This document shows, piece after piece, positions 1 through 9,215 of a stretch of 32,775 nucleotides of DNA. Within the stretch, counting starts at the first letter, position 1. Every line of letters starts with the position of its first letter. Position numbers and translations under genes: made by a program. The notes below the pieces were generated by a model, which saw only the letters and a program-made list of their open reading frames with translations, made no database searches and was not told the origin of the DNA. Source of the DNA: Bacillota bacterium (GTDB lineage: Bacteria; Bacillota; SHA-98; UBA4971); assembly GCA_012516125.1 (NCBI GenBank), contig JAAYXB010000087.1:1-32775 (forward strand), written 5' to 3'.

Positions 1-341
1 ACGTCCCAGCGTTTCTGCTTGCACGCAGTCGAGTCCTGAAGAACCCTGCGTAGCAGCGACCGAATGCTGGGTGCCACGCCACGGCCAGCAAAGCGAAAGT
101 CGCCGTGCCGCCGGGGTGGGTGACCATCGCCGTGGGCCGGGCCGGCTGACCCCGGAGAAGCGCCTCCGGGATTTCCGCCTCGCCTACGGCTTGATTGTAA
201 TGGAAAGTCCCCCGGCAAGCAAGGAGATTCCTTGACCCCCTTCCCGTCTCGGCCATGTAGGCCATTGCCAAGCAGCTTGACACTTCTGGCGCTCTTGTTC
301 GCTCTAATTGAAGGAATGTTCTACTGTTACGCCGAATCTTG
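1..341. other. Gene-free leader upstream of nurA remnant
   Basis: I see no supportable gene here. One plus-strand frame stays open from the window edge to the TGA at 232-234, but it has no recognisable start, ribosome binding site or protein motif and could equally be chance in GC-rich DNA. A short hairpin lies at 151-170 (CCCGGAG, six-base loop, CTCCGGG). It has no following T run, so it is at most a weak candidate terminator for a gene outside the window. Confidence 0.4.
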
Positions 342-347
342 TATAAT
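319..347 (+). promoter_or_regulatory. Sigma-A-type promoter of the nurA-herA remnant
   Basis: A perfect TATAAT -10 box lies at 342-347, 68 bases before the nurA start codon. At 17-bp spacing the -35 position (319-324, TTCTAC) matches the consensus poorly, so the -10 box carries the call. A TTGACA at 277-282 is too far away to pair with it. Confidence 0.5.
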
Positions 348-414
348 CGGTAAGCTCTGCGGACGTCGTCTCGTCCTCGGTAGATGCTAACGGCGCTGCC
401 TGAGAGGTGAGCAC

Positions 415-652
415 ATGTTCGACCCCGATACGTACAAGCGCCTGGAGGAGCGAGTGACGAAGGCAATTAAGGAAGACGAGGACCTCCTCTCCGTGCTCAG
501 GGAAGAGATCCGCCCCTTGCGAACAGCCATGCACCGCATTTACCCGCGCAGTAGGAATCCGTGGGATGGTCGAGTCCGCGAAAAAGGGGGTAGTTGACGT
601 CTTGCGGATACAGAGCACAGACCTGAGCAAAGAGAGGTACCAGCGGCTATGA
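415..652 (+). pseudogene. nurA: nurA remnant with large internal deletion
   Basis: The ATG at 415 follows a good ribosome binding site (GAGAGGTGA). The first 45 or so codons read like the N-terminus of bacterial NurA nucleases: a charged helix, then LREEIRPL and RIYPRS, the stretch that normally leads into the catalytic TDGG region. That region and nearly all the rest of the protein are absent. In another frame, from about 563, the sequence reads MVESAKKGVVDVLRIQ and ends in ERYQRL with a TGA at 650-652. This looks like the NurA C-terminus, and its stop overlaps the herA start in an ATGA arrangement typical of coupled nurA-herA genes. I infer an internal deletion that joined the two ends out of frame. 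The family assignment rests on remembered motifs, not on an alignment. Confidence 0.6.
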
Positions 653-926
653 GCATGCCCGCAATCGAACTGTTTGAACGGGACCGCATAGTAGGAGTGT
701 TCCGAAGTTTCACCGAAGGCGGGCTCGAGTTTCACGCTGACGTGGTGCTCCCCTATAGAAGCGACTTTCAGTGCTCGCCCATGCACGGTCAGTTCATGAT
801 CGTGCAGCTCGAGACGCCCGACGAGGCCGTACTGGGGCGGATAACGTCCTTTTCGGTAGAAAGACGCCTGTGGTCTGGTGCCAGCGAGGACTCGACATCC
901 GTGCGGTCAGAGAAGACCATCCCATT
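649..926 (+). pseudogene. herA: herA-like ATPase, truncated and frameshifted N-terminal fragment
   Basis: The start ATG at 649 overlaps the nurA stop. The translation shows the HAS-barrel domain that opens HerA/DUF87 hexameric translocases: an IELFERDRIVGVF start, a middle strand region, then QFMIVQLETPDEAVLGRITSF. Around 885-893 the reading frame slips, and DIRAVREDHPI, the expected continuation, appears one frame over. Similarity stops at about 925, where the convergent HEPN-type gene ends. The P-loop ATPase domain and the rest of a roughly 500-residue protein are missing. HerA works with NurA in DNA end processing, and related HerA proteins serve in defence systems, but this copy cannot function. 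I infer that arrival of the minus-strand operon, or a deletion next to it, removed the 3' part. Confidence 0.6.
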
Positions 927-2397
927 ATGAGCACCAACCAACCGTCCCGCCCCGCGCGCCGGGTGCAGTGTTGAGGGTCTCGCAGAATGCCTGCCAGGTC
1001 AAGGGCGTATAATGTGCAAGCGCGTTCCTGGCTCTACGCAGGACGTCCACGTCGCAGTAGAGACCCCCGTAATCCAGGGCCCTCCGCGTCTTCAGGAACT
1101 GTAGGATCTCCGAGAACTCCGCCACAGGTTCCTGTTGGTTTAGCAAGCTCGCAGAGTCGGAGTATGACGAGCCCCCGGCTTCATTACAGCTAACACCAAA
1201 GCTGCCGGACCCCACGCATCCCGAATCCTCGCAGAATGGGACCCAGTCGTGGAACGCAGTCTCGAGGTATCGACAGATCTCTAGCCGCCTTGCGTCGATC
1301 AGAGGCAGGAGCAGCCTGGCTTGCCCCATCCACATCCGGTGCCTGAGGGTTACGGTGTTATTCAAGGCAGCAAGAGCCGCAGAATGAATAAAGAGGCCCT
1401 CATCAGGCTGCCAGTCGATCACACCGGCCTGCCACAGCGGCAGAAGACTTGCAGGGGGCGCTGCCGGCCGTTCACGCCGGGTAGCTCCCGGTCCGGAGAC
1501 AGAGGTAAGCCAGAACTTAGGATCAGAACACACGGGTCGAAAGCTTGAAACAGCAGGAGAGCCAGAAGCAAACGCCGACCCGGGCTGAATCCACGGCGTA
1601 CACGCAAGCGCGTCATCACCGCCAAGTGCGCGTGCCTGCTCCCACAGCCACTCTTGCGTCCAACCCCGTCGTTCAGCGAATCGGACCATGGTCCGTATCA
1701 CGTCGCTTGCTTCGAATCCCCTGAAATCCTCTTCTTCGGACTCATATATTAGGTGGCATAACAGCTCAGGGTCGGTGCCCGCAAGTTCAGCGCCTACCGA
1801 TTGTATCCACATTCTTACTTCATACGACAAATTCCTCTCTTCAGACACACTCGCTGCCACAAGAGCCATCTCCTGGGTGGATAGCCATCCCCAGTACCAA
1901 TGGACCGCGAGGAAGACGTCGCCTCTTATCGTTTGAGCCAACCTCGCGTCTTGGATTGGAATAAAGAGGGCACGCGATACCCCGGTCTCTGCGGCGTACC
2001 ATTTGGCCGCCTCACTCCACTCCGTCACAAGCCGCAACCACACCGGGACGATGTCCGGGCTTATCTCGTCAAATCCGGCGAGCAGCACGAGATCGGGCAT
2101 GCCATCGGCCGCAAAGAGATCCCGTACGCATACGTCCTGCTGACCATCCACCCGCAGCCCAAGGGCATCTATGAGAACCGCCTCCGGATTACCGTCAGCC
2201 GCGTCTGCCTGCACCGTTTGTAGCCTCACGGACCGCCACGCGCACGAATCCAGAACCGAACCCACAAGGTGTTCTGCATCGACAGTCTCCGGGAGAGCCC
2301 ATACGACGCTTCGGCCGGCGCATAAGTCATCCACTATCGACTCCCGGTTCCTTGACGGCCGCGGCAAGTCGCAAAGAGCTTTCAATACGTCTATCAT
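925..2397 (-). CDS. HEPN-motif protein with P-loop-less ATPase-like N-terminus
   Basis: This 490-residue protein has a C-terminal helical region (about 350-475) with the motif R457-NALA-H462 inside LRRARNALAHY. That fits the RX4-6H signature of HEPN domains, many of which are RNases in toxin-antitoxin and phage-defence systems. The N-terminal 200 residues resemble a STAND/AAA fold in outline, with a Walker-B-like hydrophobic strand ending in FDE (LVLLAGFDEIS, 103-113), but no GKS/GKT P-loop, so ATP hydrolysis is unlikely. A winged-helix-like segment (VIDWQPDEGLFIHSAAL) lies near 326-342. A disordered Ser/Gly-rich stretch (390-420) sits within the helical domain. The ATG at 2397 overlaps the stop of the upstream ATPase gene (ATGA), so the two are probably translated together. 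I infer an effector or adaptor for that ATPase. No named family is claimed. Confidence 0.7.
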   Translation of the reverse strand: MIDVLKALCDLPRPSRNRESIVDDLCAGRSVVWALPETVDAEHLVGSVLDSCAWRSVRLQTVQADAADGNPEAVLIDALGLRVDGQQDVCVRDLFAADGMPDLVLLAGFDEISPDIVPVWLRLVTEWSEAAKWYAAETGVSRALFIPIQDARLAQTIRGDVFLAVHWYWGWLSTQEMALVAASVSEERNLSYEVRMWIQSVGAELAGTDPELLCHLIYESEEEDFRGFEASDVIRTMVRFAERRGWTQEWLWEQARALGGDDALACTPWIQPGSAFASGSPAVSSFRPVCSDPKFWLTSVSGPGATRRERPAAPPASLLPLWQAGVIDWQPDEGLFIHSAALAALNNTVTLRHRMWMGQARLLLPLIDARRLEICRYLETAFHDWVPFCEDSGCVGSGSFGVSCNEAGGSSYSDSASLLNQQEPVAEFSEILQFLKTRRALDYGGLYCDVDVLRRARNALAHYTPLTWQAFCETLNTAPGARGGTVGWCS

Positions 2398-5300
2398 ACC
2401 GACACTATCACCCTCGCGGCCACCGGCTCGACCTTGAGGCCATCCGTTGTTCTTTCGACTATCCCCATCCGCACGAGGGTCTCGACCGAGGACGTCAGAG
2501 CTCTGCTGTCGAGACCCAGGTCAACATCAATCTTAAGGGAGTCATCGTCGGCCGCTGACACTGCAACCGGGAGGTCCTCAGCTGGTACAGGACCGAGATC
2601 GTGGAGCAACCGCACCAAAGCCGGCCCGTGCGGTATCTCGTCGACAGCGAGTGCCGTTCTAAAAGCTGTCCTTAACCCCCCGATGTCATTTCGCAGCGCT
2701 TCGTCAAGCTTCTCCGCCGCAGGCGTTGGATCAGGAAGGCCGCGTGTAGCAGCAGCTTCCTCCTGGATGAACCGCCACAGGTGCTCCATAAGCCAGGGCC
2801 AGCCCCCGGTTACCTCAAGGACCTTTGAAACCACCGGAGGGGTGCTCAGCCTCTCCGCGTTCGAGAGGAATCGTTCCACCATTCGGGGATCCCACCTCGT
2901 GATGACAACGAGGCTGTCCACTCGAGCCTCGACATCCCCAGGGGCGCCGCGAGATGCGTTCCACCAATGTCTCATTGCAGGAGGGTCGAACAGCAGAGTC
3001 CACCGAAGAGACCTGCTGCGGCTCCTCTGTTTCGCAACCACCCTGGCTATGGTCGCAACTACGTCTGTGAGCTGCTGCCGGCCTGCAAGCAAACGGCTCG
3101 CCCATGAACACGTGACCACGCGCCCGTGCCGCACGTCTCGTGCAAGCCTGGTGAGATAGGCCGCAAGCTGCTCTGCGGTAACACATTCGGGCGGCGTCTC
3201 CTCGCAAACAACCCTCGACCACCTATCGGAGGCTGCCGACCTTACAACGAGCTTCAAAGTGTGCGGAACTTTCGAAAGTCCCAGGGCATCGCTTCCGAAC
3301 ACCAGAGATACCCCGGTGGCCGGGCGGACAAGCTCACTCGCCTGCCTTACCGTCAGGGGGCTCCAGATGCCCTCTGTGGAACCAAGGTTTATCCTGAGCA
3401 CCGTGGGGTCAAACTGAGCCGGCGGAGACTGAGAAACTATCTGCCCGAGGCGTTCCCAGATCTCCTGCTCAGAACCCAGGGCCCGTACCACGTTTCCGTT
3501 CCTCAATCTGTACGCACCCTTATCGGATTTCACGAGTACCCCAAGACCAATCAGTTCCTCGAGGAAAGCAGAGATGTCATCAACGGAAAGAGACTCAAAT
3601 GCCTCTTTCCAATAGTAAGAGGCCAGCTCGAACACCTCCGAGGTCGAAAACTCACGGCGGTAACCATCCCTGTCGTTGAGTTGTTCAAGCACCATGGCGT
3701 ACACGATGACCTGGTAGCGACAGTCAAGGTCTATCGTCCATACGAAGCGCTCGCGCATCATGCGCCGGACGTCGTCACGTCGATAGACAGCCTCCACATC
3801 ATTCATGGTTACCCGGTAGGGAGGCGCGTCAGAGCGTTGGCGAACCAGCTTCAGCAATTCCTCACAGAAGAACTGGATCAGCGCAGGATGATAGTTGGTG
3901 TACGAGAGGATCCGGAGGATCGTATCGGTGTTTTCCTCCGAGAAGCTAAAGCCAAGCGCAGAGAGGGGCTCCACCACCAATTCCCGGGCCGCCTGCGGCT
4001 CGAGGGGCCCTACCACCACAGGTGCACGGAGCTGCGCGAACGGATGGTTGGAATGCGAGCAGTACCGCTGGACGCCGTGAAGCCCGCAGAACACCACCTT
4101 AAACCGATAGTCGGTCTGCTCCATGAGTCTCCGCAGTCGCTCTACTTCTTCGTAATTCGAGCCCGCGTCTGCAGCGAGGAAATTGTCGGCCTCGTCAAGT
4201 AGGATCAGGATTCGTACCGCTGACTCATCCTTCAAAACCTCCGCGATGCGCTGAACGAGAGTCTCAGGTGCGTCCCCAACCCCGCGCTGAAGCAGGCCGC
4301 GTGAGACTAGCCAGTCGCGCAGACGCGGCCACAGGTCAGCCGGACGCAGGTATCCCTGGGGATGCCCGAGAAGCTTGATATCCTGATACCATACGTAAGA
4401 GCCCTGGTCCGGCCGATCATACTCGCGTTCGACCATCTTGAGGAGGACGGACTTACCGAACTGCCGCCCTCCATATACGATGCAGCTTCCGCGCGGCTCG
4501 CCTATGTCGTGTATCATCGCCTGTCGTCCCTTGAACAGCTCAGGCGGTATGAGACCCGACGAGTGGTACGGCACGGCATAGCCCCACGCCACCCCGCACT
4601 TCACAGCAGCAGGCAGCCGGTTGTCTCGCTGAGATGCCAGGAAATACAGGAGCAACTCGTCCACGAGCATGGCCGTAGTTGCGTGCATCCGGCAGTACTC
4701 GCTCCACTCCTTTCTTTGCCGAAGTGTCAACCGGGCCATGTAAATTATGATCGGCCGCGCTGACGTGACCTGATAGTAGTGGAGCAGTTGGCCCATGGTG
4801 CTTGCGCTCGGGCGACCATACACGACCACCACGTGGTACTCACCGTGCCGGTCGGACCCAAAGTCTGCAAGGGGTGATAGACCCCCGGCTGACGTCTCGA
4901 CCACAAGATGCGCAGAGTTCTTGTCTGTGGCTTCTACTCTTGTTGACGGAGAACGGAAGCCCATGTACTCGAGGACCTGCTCAACATTCCGGGCAAACCA
5001 TGGATCGCAGCTGGGGCGCCCGTGTATCTTTAGGGTGCGGTAAGCCTCAAGCCCGCGTCTAATCTCGCGGCCGCGGGCACCGGGAATCTCCCGCATGTCA
5101 AGGCCAGCAACTGATCGCCTCTGCGCAAGGCTATCCATGACGGCAGTCGGCTCGCGGCGACTCTCGGCTTCCTCGATGGCTCTGCTGAGCTCGTCATGCA
5201 CTTGAACAAACTGCTCCACGACACGTCCGTCCGAGATGGGGTGCTCAAACTTGACGTCGACCCCGGTTGACATGGAAACCTCGGCAAAATGCAGGTATTC

Positions 5301-8300
5301 ATCGGCAAGGGGGAGGTCTCCCCTGTCTAGCGCCGCCCGAGCCTTCTCAATGAATCCTGTAACCGTCTCAGAAGGCGTGCCCTCTGAAGAAGCGCTTGCC
5401 ACCTGAAACTCTTCAGCGAGATTCTCCACCTGGGCTCGCAGGGAACTGTACCTCTCCCTCCTTAGGATCGAAAGTGTCTCTTCGATCCTCCCTAGATCGG
5501 CGAGCACCTGGCCGACGCGGTCGCTCCTCTGTTCCTCGATTGAGAGAAGGCGTGCATCAAGGGTCGAGCGGTCGGCCTCGCTAAGTACATGGTCTATCGT
5601 TGCCTGCTCGAGTGCAGCCCTCGTTCTGCGGAGAGCTTGCGCAAGGAGCACGCGCGCCTCAGTTCGCCGTGCACGCAGGCGCTCTTCAAGGGTCTCTCCG
5701 TCCTGAGCACCCATGTGCCGCATCTCCCGAAGCACCTCGTCGGCCGCGACGAAGTCGTAGGTAGATAGGTGGCGATCGAAGGCCTCACGGAGAGTTCGAC
5801 CGCCGAGCACTACCGCCTTGAATGGCTCCGATGGGAGGAACATGCCGCCCAGCTCGACTTCGCCTTCGTCGTCCACTGATACAGCGCCCACAAGTGGTTC
5901 GATAGGCGGATCATCGATCAGGAGAAGCGGCCTCAGAAGCGCTCGTTCCCACGTGCCCTGAGGTCCCTGGGATGAAGAAGGCGTGCTTCCCGCGGAGCTT
6001 TCCCGGCTTCGGTTTTCAAGCGTAGCTATCATCTCGTTGCACGCCTCGCACAAGAGCTTCCTGATCACAAGCTCCGCAGTGACAGGGATGGGCCCTGCGG
6101 ACCATGGCGCATCAGTGGAGGCACCGGTCTTCCATGCAGGCCATTCTGACACAGCCCCGTCGTGAGGAGTGCGGAGATAAGGCGATGTCAACTCCTTCAA
6201 ACACTTCAGCAACTCGCCATAAAGAGCTGATACACGACGAACATGTGACGCTGGTCTGGTATGGGTTGCTCGTCGAGACACAGCGTCCAGCCATTCTATA
6301 AGGAGCGCCCGGACGTCGTCAAGCTTCCGCACGATCTGCTCGAGTGCGCTTCCCTGTGGGCGGCCGATCCTCGCCCGATTGCCGCGCACGGCCTCGCAAG
6401 CCTCTTTGACAAGTGCTTCCATATCTTTCCGGTTTCCGAGGAGCTTCTGGAGCGCTTTGCGGACAACATCGCTGCGCGAATGGTCATTCCCGGCCGCGAC
6501 ATCCAGCGCAGACGCCAGGCTGCTCTTCGGACCGGCCAGGTACTTTATCACGTTCGTGGCCGTGGCAAATATGAGCTGGCTAGTGCCAGCGGCGTCTCTC
6601 CAGGCTCTTATGCGTCGCGAGGTCTCGGCGGCTCTGCTATCCCAGTCCACGTCGGCGAGTGCCTCATTGAGAACCGCGATATCCAGGGGCTCACCACGCG
6701 ACGTAAACTCAAGGACTACGCGGACAAGCGCACCCACAGGGTCGTCCGCAGACCCGGTCTCCGATTCGGCATCCTGCAACCAGTCACGGATCCCGGTCGT
6801 AGGTGCGAAGATCGTCGGCCTAAGCGCTATCGCCACGATGAAGAGCGCTGCCTCTCGTCTGGACACCTGCATCGCAGCTGCAAGTTCTGCAAGAGGCCGC
6901 GAGTGCTTCAGGCAGATACGATACAGGGCATCTATAGTCGTGGGTCTCGCCCAATCCGTTTCTCGGGCAAGGAGACAGGCAAGTATAGCCCAGGACGGTG
7001 GCACACGCCCCACCACACGCGTGGCTTGCCGTGGCTCCACCAGTTTCCCCTCGAGTGCCACTCCGGCCACCCTGGCGCGCGCTGCATCCTGCACTTCACG
7101 GACCAGCCAGTATGCAGTTCCGAAGTCAGCGCGGGCAATCGCCCGCCACACGGCATCCTCAAGCTCGTTTAGAACGCCCGCCGGGCCTGGTTGGACGGGT
7201 TTACTCTCGAGCATTTCCTCCTCAGCCGTCGGCCTCAGCTGCGTCGGCGCCCCCCGCCGCGTTGGGTCCTCTGGCTCCCCCGGTTCCGTCGGGTGAGTCG
7301 GCTCGGGCGGCTCAGTCGGCTCGGTCTGCCGAGTCGGTACACCTGACTCCGCCGGTTCGCCTGGCTCCCTCGGGCTCGTCGGCTCGCACAGCTCAGTGGG
7401 CTCAACGGAGTCAGCGGGCTCAGCAGGCTCAGAGAGCGGCTCCAGTTCCCTCGCTTCCCCCGACCCCGTCGGCTCTTCCAACACCTGGACTGGGTGTCCG
7501 CCGTGTTTCTTCAGATGGTCCTGACATGAGCGACCACCCCGGCTTTCTTTGCCTCCCTGGTCGCGTACACCCTCCAGGCCGCCCTGCGTGTCCGGCGTCC
7601 GCCGCACCTTCTCATCTTCTTCCTTGCCGCGACCGCACGCACGCTTGTCTTCGTCTTCTTCCCCTTCCCCTGCCCCTTCCCCTTGCTCTGGCCCCTCTCC
7701 CTGCTCCCCTGGCCGCCGCACCCCGGAGCTGGCCTCTGCTCCCGCCCCCGATTTGGGGCCTGGCGACTCAGGGCCTGCCGAGTCAGTTCCTGGCCAATCT
7801 GTTCCCGGCGAGTCGAGCCTCCTGGTTTCCGGACCTCCCCCGGGCAAGCTCGTGGGCTTTGCTTCGTACGTTCTCCGTTCCTGCCCGGGGCTCATGGCCG
7901 TCTTGAGTTCACCGGATTGCAATGGACTCTGAGCGAAGCAAGCCGACAATCGCGTTACTCCAGTGGTAACCATCTGCCTGATCTCTCCAAGGCGGCTCAT
8001 CCGGTCCATGTCCTCCCTAAAGGACGCCGGCTTTGAGGCAAGGAGGGCACGAGACTCCACAAGAAGCGCCTCGAGATCGGATAGTGCCATGTCGGCCTCG
8101 GACAATTGCTCGTTGGATAAACACCGATAACGCTCTACATCAAGAGGGAGGTGCCCCGCGACCTCATAATAGGCGAGGTCGCTCGCGTACTCGGTAGAGA
8201 GTGACGAGAGAGTTCGTTGTACCCGCTCTAGCAGGCAGGTTCTGGTCGACACGGCAGCTTTGTGTTGCTGCCAGGCTGCAACGAGAGCCTCGATAGCTTC

Positions 8301-9215
8301 ATCCAGCGCAGATGGGTCTACGTCGAGATCCGCGTTTCCAAGACGCCTGCATATGCTGTTCACCGCGGCCACGAGATCGAACGGCCCTTCCGGAAGCGAG
8401 TCTGGGGGCGAGTCCACCGGAGAATCCACGGGCAAGTCCGACAGCGCGTCTGAGGGAGAGCCAGGCGACCGGACGGGATCAAAGCCCGCTGGCTCGTCGG
8501 CCTGCGAGCATGTTGACGTTGGCGCACCCACATCCCTACCCGCTTGGCCGTCTTCACCACCGCACGCCACTATGCGTTCGGCGTCGTCACATAGTGACGC
8601 GCTGGCATGGACCTCCCCAAGGGTGGAAGGTTCACCGGCATTGGCGACCTGAGCTTCAAGTGGCTTGGACAGATCTTTAGGCAAGACGACTTCAGACACG
8701 CGGGTGTTCACCAGATCGAACCCGATCTCCCGCCTGAATTCATCCGAATTCATGATTAACGCAAACGCGAGGGCAGGCACACCGTACTCTCTCACCAGAT
8801 TATCGAGGTCGTCCGTGATGTCGCTAATGCTCATGGACGCCAGCCTGCTCGTGACATGCTGGAGTCTGCTCGCAAAGAAGGCGGATATGCGCCTGGCCTG
8901 TGGTTCCATCCTCCAGAGACGTTTCAGCAACCGCCGCTTTTCATAGGCGTTGCCATCAGCGTTGCCGTTAGCGTTAGCGCTGGCGTTGGTGTCGGCATTG
9001 GCGTCTGCGTTGGCACCGGCGCTGGCGCTGGCGGCCGTTTCGGAGGCATGTAGGGCCTCAGGGTCCTTTTCCCGGTCCTTGTCCCTGGTCCGCCGATGCC
9101 GCTTCTCACCAGGGCAGAAGCGGTCACGAGCAACCGTCAAGGCCTGATCAACGGTCTCGTCGGGAAGGGTTTCCACGTACCAATCGATGAACTTGTTCAC
9201 CGATTTCACAGCCAC
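2394..9215 (-). CDS. Giant multidomain AAA+/STAND-type ATPase, putative defence sensor
   Basis: The 2273-residue protein starts at a GTG behind GGGGGTGA. The N-terminal third is mostly disordered: an Ala/Asn/Asp run (about 58-90), Ser/Pro/Asp stretches (about 250-280), and a Gly/Glu then Pro/Glu/Thr-rich zone (about 450-680), with helical islands between. Helical domains follow (690-1100) and a coiled coil (about 1160-1270). An alpha/beta domain (about 1400-1510) comes just before the ATPase. The ATPase module has Walker A GGRQFGKS (K1588), Walker B LILLDEADNF (D1674), a sensor-like VFCGLHGVQR and a TNYHPALIQFF segment as in STAND/AAA proteins. A winged helix lies near 1885-1915. Residues about 1930-2190 look like a second ATPase fold without a P-loop, ending in TGGWPWLMEHLW, and a last winged helix closes the protein. 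A role as an NTP-dependent sensor for the coupled HEPN protein is inferred. No transmembrane segments are evident. Confidence 0.7.
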   Translation of the reverse strand: MAVKSVNKFIDWYVETLPDETVDQALTVARDRFCPGEKRHRRTRDKDREKDPEALHASETAASASAGANADANADTNASANANGNADGNAYEKRRLLKRLWRMEPQARRISAFFASRLQHVTSRLASMSISDITDDLDNLVREYGVPALAFALIMNSDEFRREIGFDLVNTRVSEVVLPKDLSKPLEAQVANAGEPSTLGEVHASASLCDDAERIVACGGEDGQAGRDVGAPTSTCSQADEPAGFDPVRSPGSPSDALSDLPVDSPVDSPPDSLPEGPFDLVAAVNSICRRLGNADLDVDPSALDEAIEALVAAWQQHKAAVSTRTCLLERVQRTLSSLSTEYASDLAYYEVAGHLPLDVERYRCLSNEQLSEADMALSDLEALLVESRALLASKPASFREDMDRMSRLGEIRQMVTTGVTRLSACFAQSPLQSGELKTAMSPGQERRTYEAKPTSLPGGGPETRRLDSPGTDWPGTDSAGPESPGPKSGAGAEASSGVRRPGEQGEGPEQGEGAGEGEEDEDKRACGRGKEEDEKVRRTPDTQGGLEGVRDQGGKESRGGRSCQDHLKKHGGHPVQVLEEPTGSGEARELEPLSEPAEPADSVEPTELCEPTSPREPGEPAESGVPTRQTEPTEPPEPTHPTEPGEPEDPTRRGAPTQLRPTAEEEMLESKPVQPGPAGVLNELEDAVWRAIARADFGTAYWLVREVQDAARARVAGVALEGKLVEPRQATRVVGRVPPSWAILACLLARETDWARPTTIDALYRICLKHSRPLAELAAAMQVSRREAALFIVAIALRPTIFAPTTGIRDWLQDAESETGSADDPVGALVRVVLEFTSRGEPLDIAVLNEALADVDWDSRAAETSRRIRAWRDAAGTSQLIFATATNVIKYLAGPKSSLASALDVAAGNDHSRSDVVRKALQKLLGNRKDMEALVKEACEAVRGNRARIGRPQGSALEQIVRKLDDVRALLIEWLDAVSRRATHTRPASHVRRVSALYGELLKCLKELTSPYLRTPHDGAVSEWPAWKTGASTDAPWSAGPIPVTAELVIRKLLCEACNEMIATLENRSRESSAGSTPSSSQGPQGTWERALLRPLLLIDDPPIEPLVGAVSVDDEGEVELGGMFLPSEPFKAVVLGGRTLREAFDRHLSTYDFVAADEVLREMRHMGAQDGETLEERLRARRTEARVLLAQALRRTRAALEQATIDHVLSEADRSTLDARLLSIEEQRSDRVGQVLADLGRIEETLSILRRERYSSLRAQVENLAEEFQVASASSEGTPSETVTGFIEKARAALDRGDLPLADEYLHFAEVSMSTGVDVKFEHPISDGRVVEQFVQVHDELSRAIEEAESRREPTAVMDSLAQRRSVAGLDMREIPGARGREIRRGLEAYRTLKIHGRPSCDPWFARNVEQVLEYMGFRSPSTRVEATDKNSAHLVVETSAGGLSPLADFGSDRHGEYHVVVVYGRPSASTMGQLLHYYQVTSARPIIIYMARLTLRQRKEWSEYCRMHATTAMLVDELLLYFLASQRDNRLPAAVKCGVAWGYAVPYHSSGLIPPELFKGRQAMIHDIGEPRGSCIVYGGRQFGKSVLLKMVEREYDRPDQGSYVWYQDIKLLGHPQGYLRPADLWPRLRDWLVSRGLLQRGVGDAPETLVQRIAEVLKDESAVRILILLDEADNFLAADAGSNYEEVERLRRLMEQTDYRFKVVFCGLHGVQRYCSHSNHPFAQLRAPVVVGPLEPQAARELVVEPLSALGFSFSEENTDTILRILSYTNYHPALIQFFCEELLKLVRQRSDAPPYRVTMNDVEAVYRRDDVRRMMRERFVWTIDLDCRYQVIVYAMVLEQLNDRDGYRREFSTSEVFELASYYWKEAFESLSVDDISAFLEELIGLGVLVKSDKGAYRLRNGNVVRALGSEQEIWERLGQIVSQSPPAQFDPTVLRINLGSTEGIWSPLTVRQASELVRPATGVSLVFGSDALGLSKVPHTLKLVVRSAASDRWSRVVCEETPPECVTAEQLAAYLTRLARDVRHGRVVTCSWASRLLAGRQQLTDVVATIARVVAKQRSRSRSLRWTLLFDPPAMRHWWNASRGAPGDVEARVDSLVVITRWDPRMVERFLSNAERLSTPPVVSKVLEVTGGWPWLMEHLWRFIQEEAAATRGLPDPTPAAEKLDEALRNDIGGLRTAFRTALAVDEIPHGPALVRLLHDLGPVPAEDLPVAVSAADDDSLKIDVDLGLDSRALTSSVETLVRMGIVERTTDGLKVEPVAARVIVSV
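7240..7445. repeat. Degenerate short tandem repeat coding for Pro/Glu/Thr linker
   Basis: The plus strand shows repeated variants of GGCTCNGTC and TCGGCTCAG. On the minus strand these encode Pro-Glu-Thr motifs such as EPTEPPEPTHPTEPGEP at about residues 590-660 of the giant ATPase. The frame is kept throughout, which is consistent with slippage expansion inside a disordered linker. A second low-complexity stretch (Gly/Glu, about 7640-7720) lies next to it. Confidence 0.65.
8948..9043. repeat. Hexanucleotide-like repeat coding for Ala/Asn/Asp run
   Basis: Variants of GCGTTG, GCGTTA and GCGCTG follow each other for roughly 90 bases. On the minus strand they encode alternating Ala-Asn and Ala-Asp (ANADANADTNASANANGNAD) near residues 58-90 of the giant ATPase. 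This is the same type of expansion seen at 30600-30740 in an unrelated gene. Confidence 0.7.

Noticed and set aside
277-308. TTGACA at 277-282 with TCTAAT at 303-308 as the promoter
   Set aside because: A spacer of 20 bp is too long; TATAAT at 342-347 is a better -10 box.
304-786. 160-residue minus-strand open frame opposite nurA-herA
   Set aside because: It is a shadow of the remnant genes, with no start signal or family resemblance.
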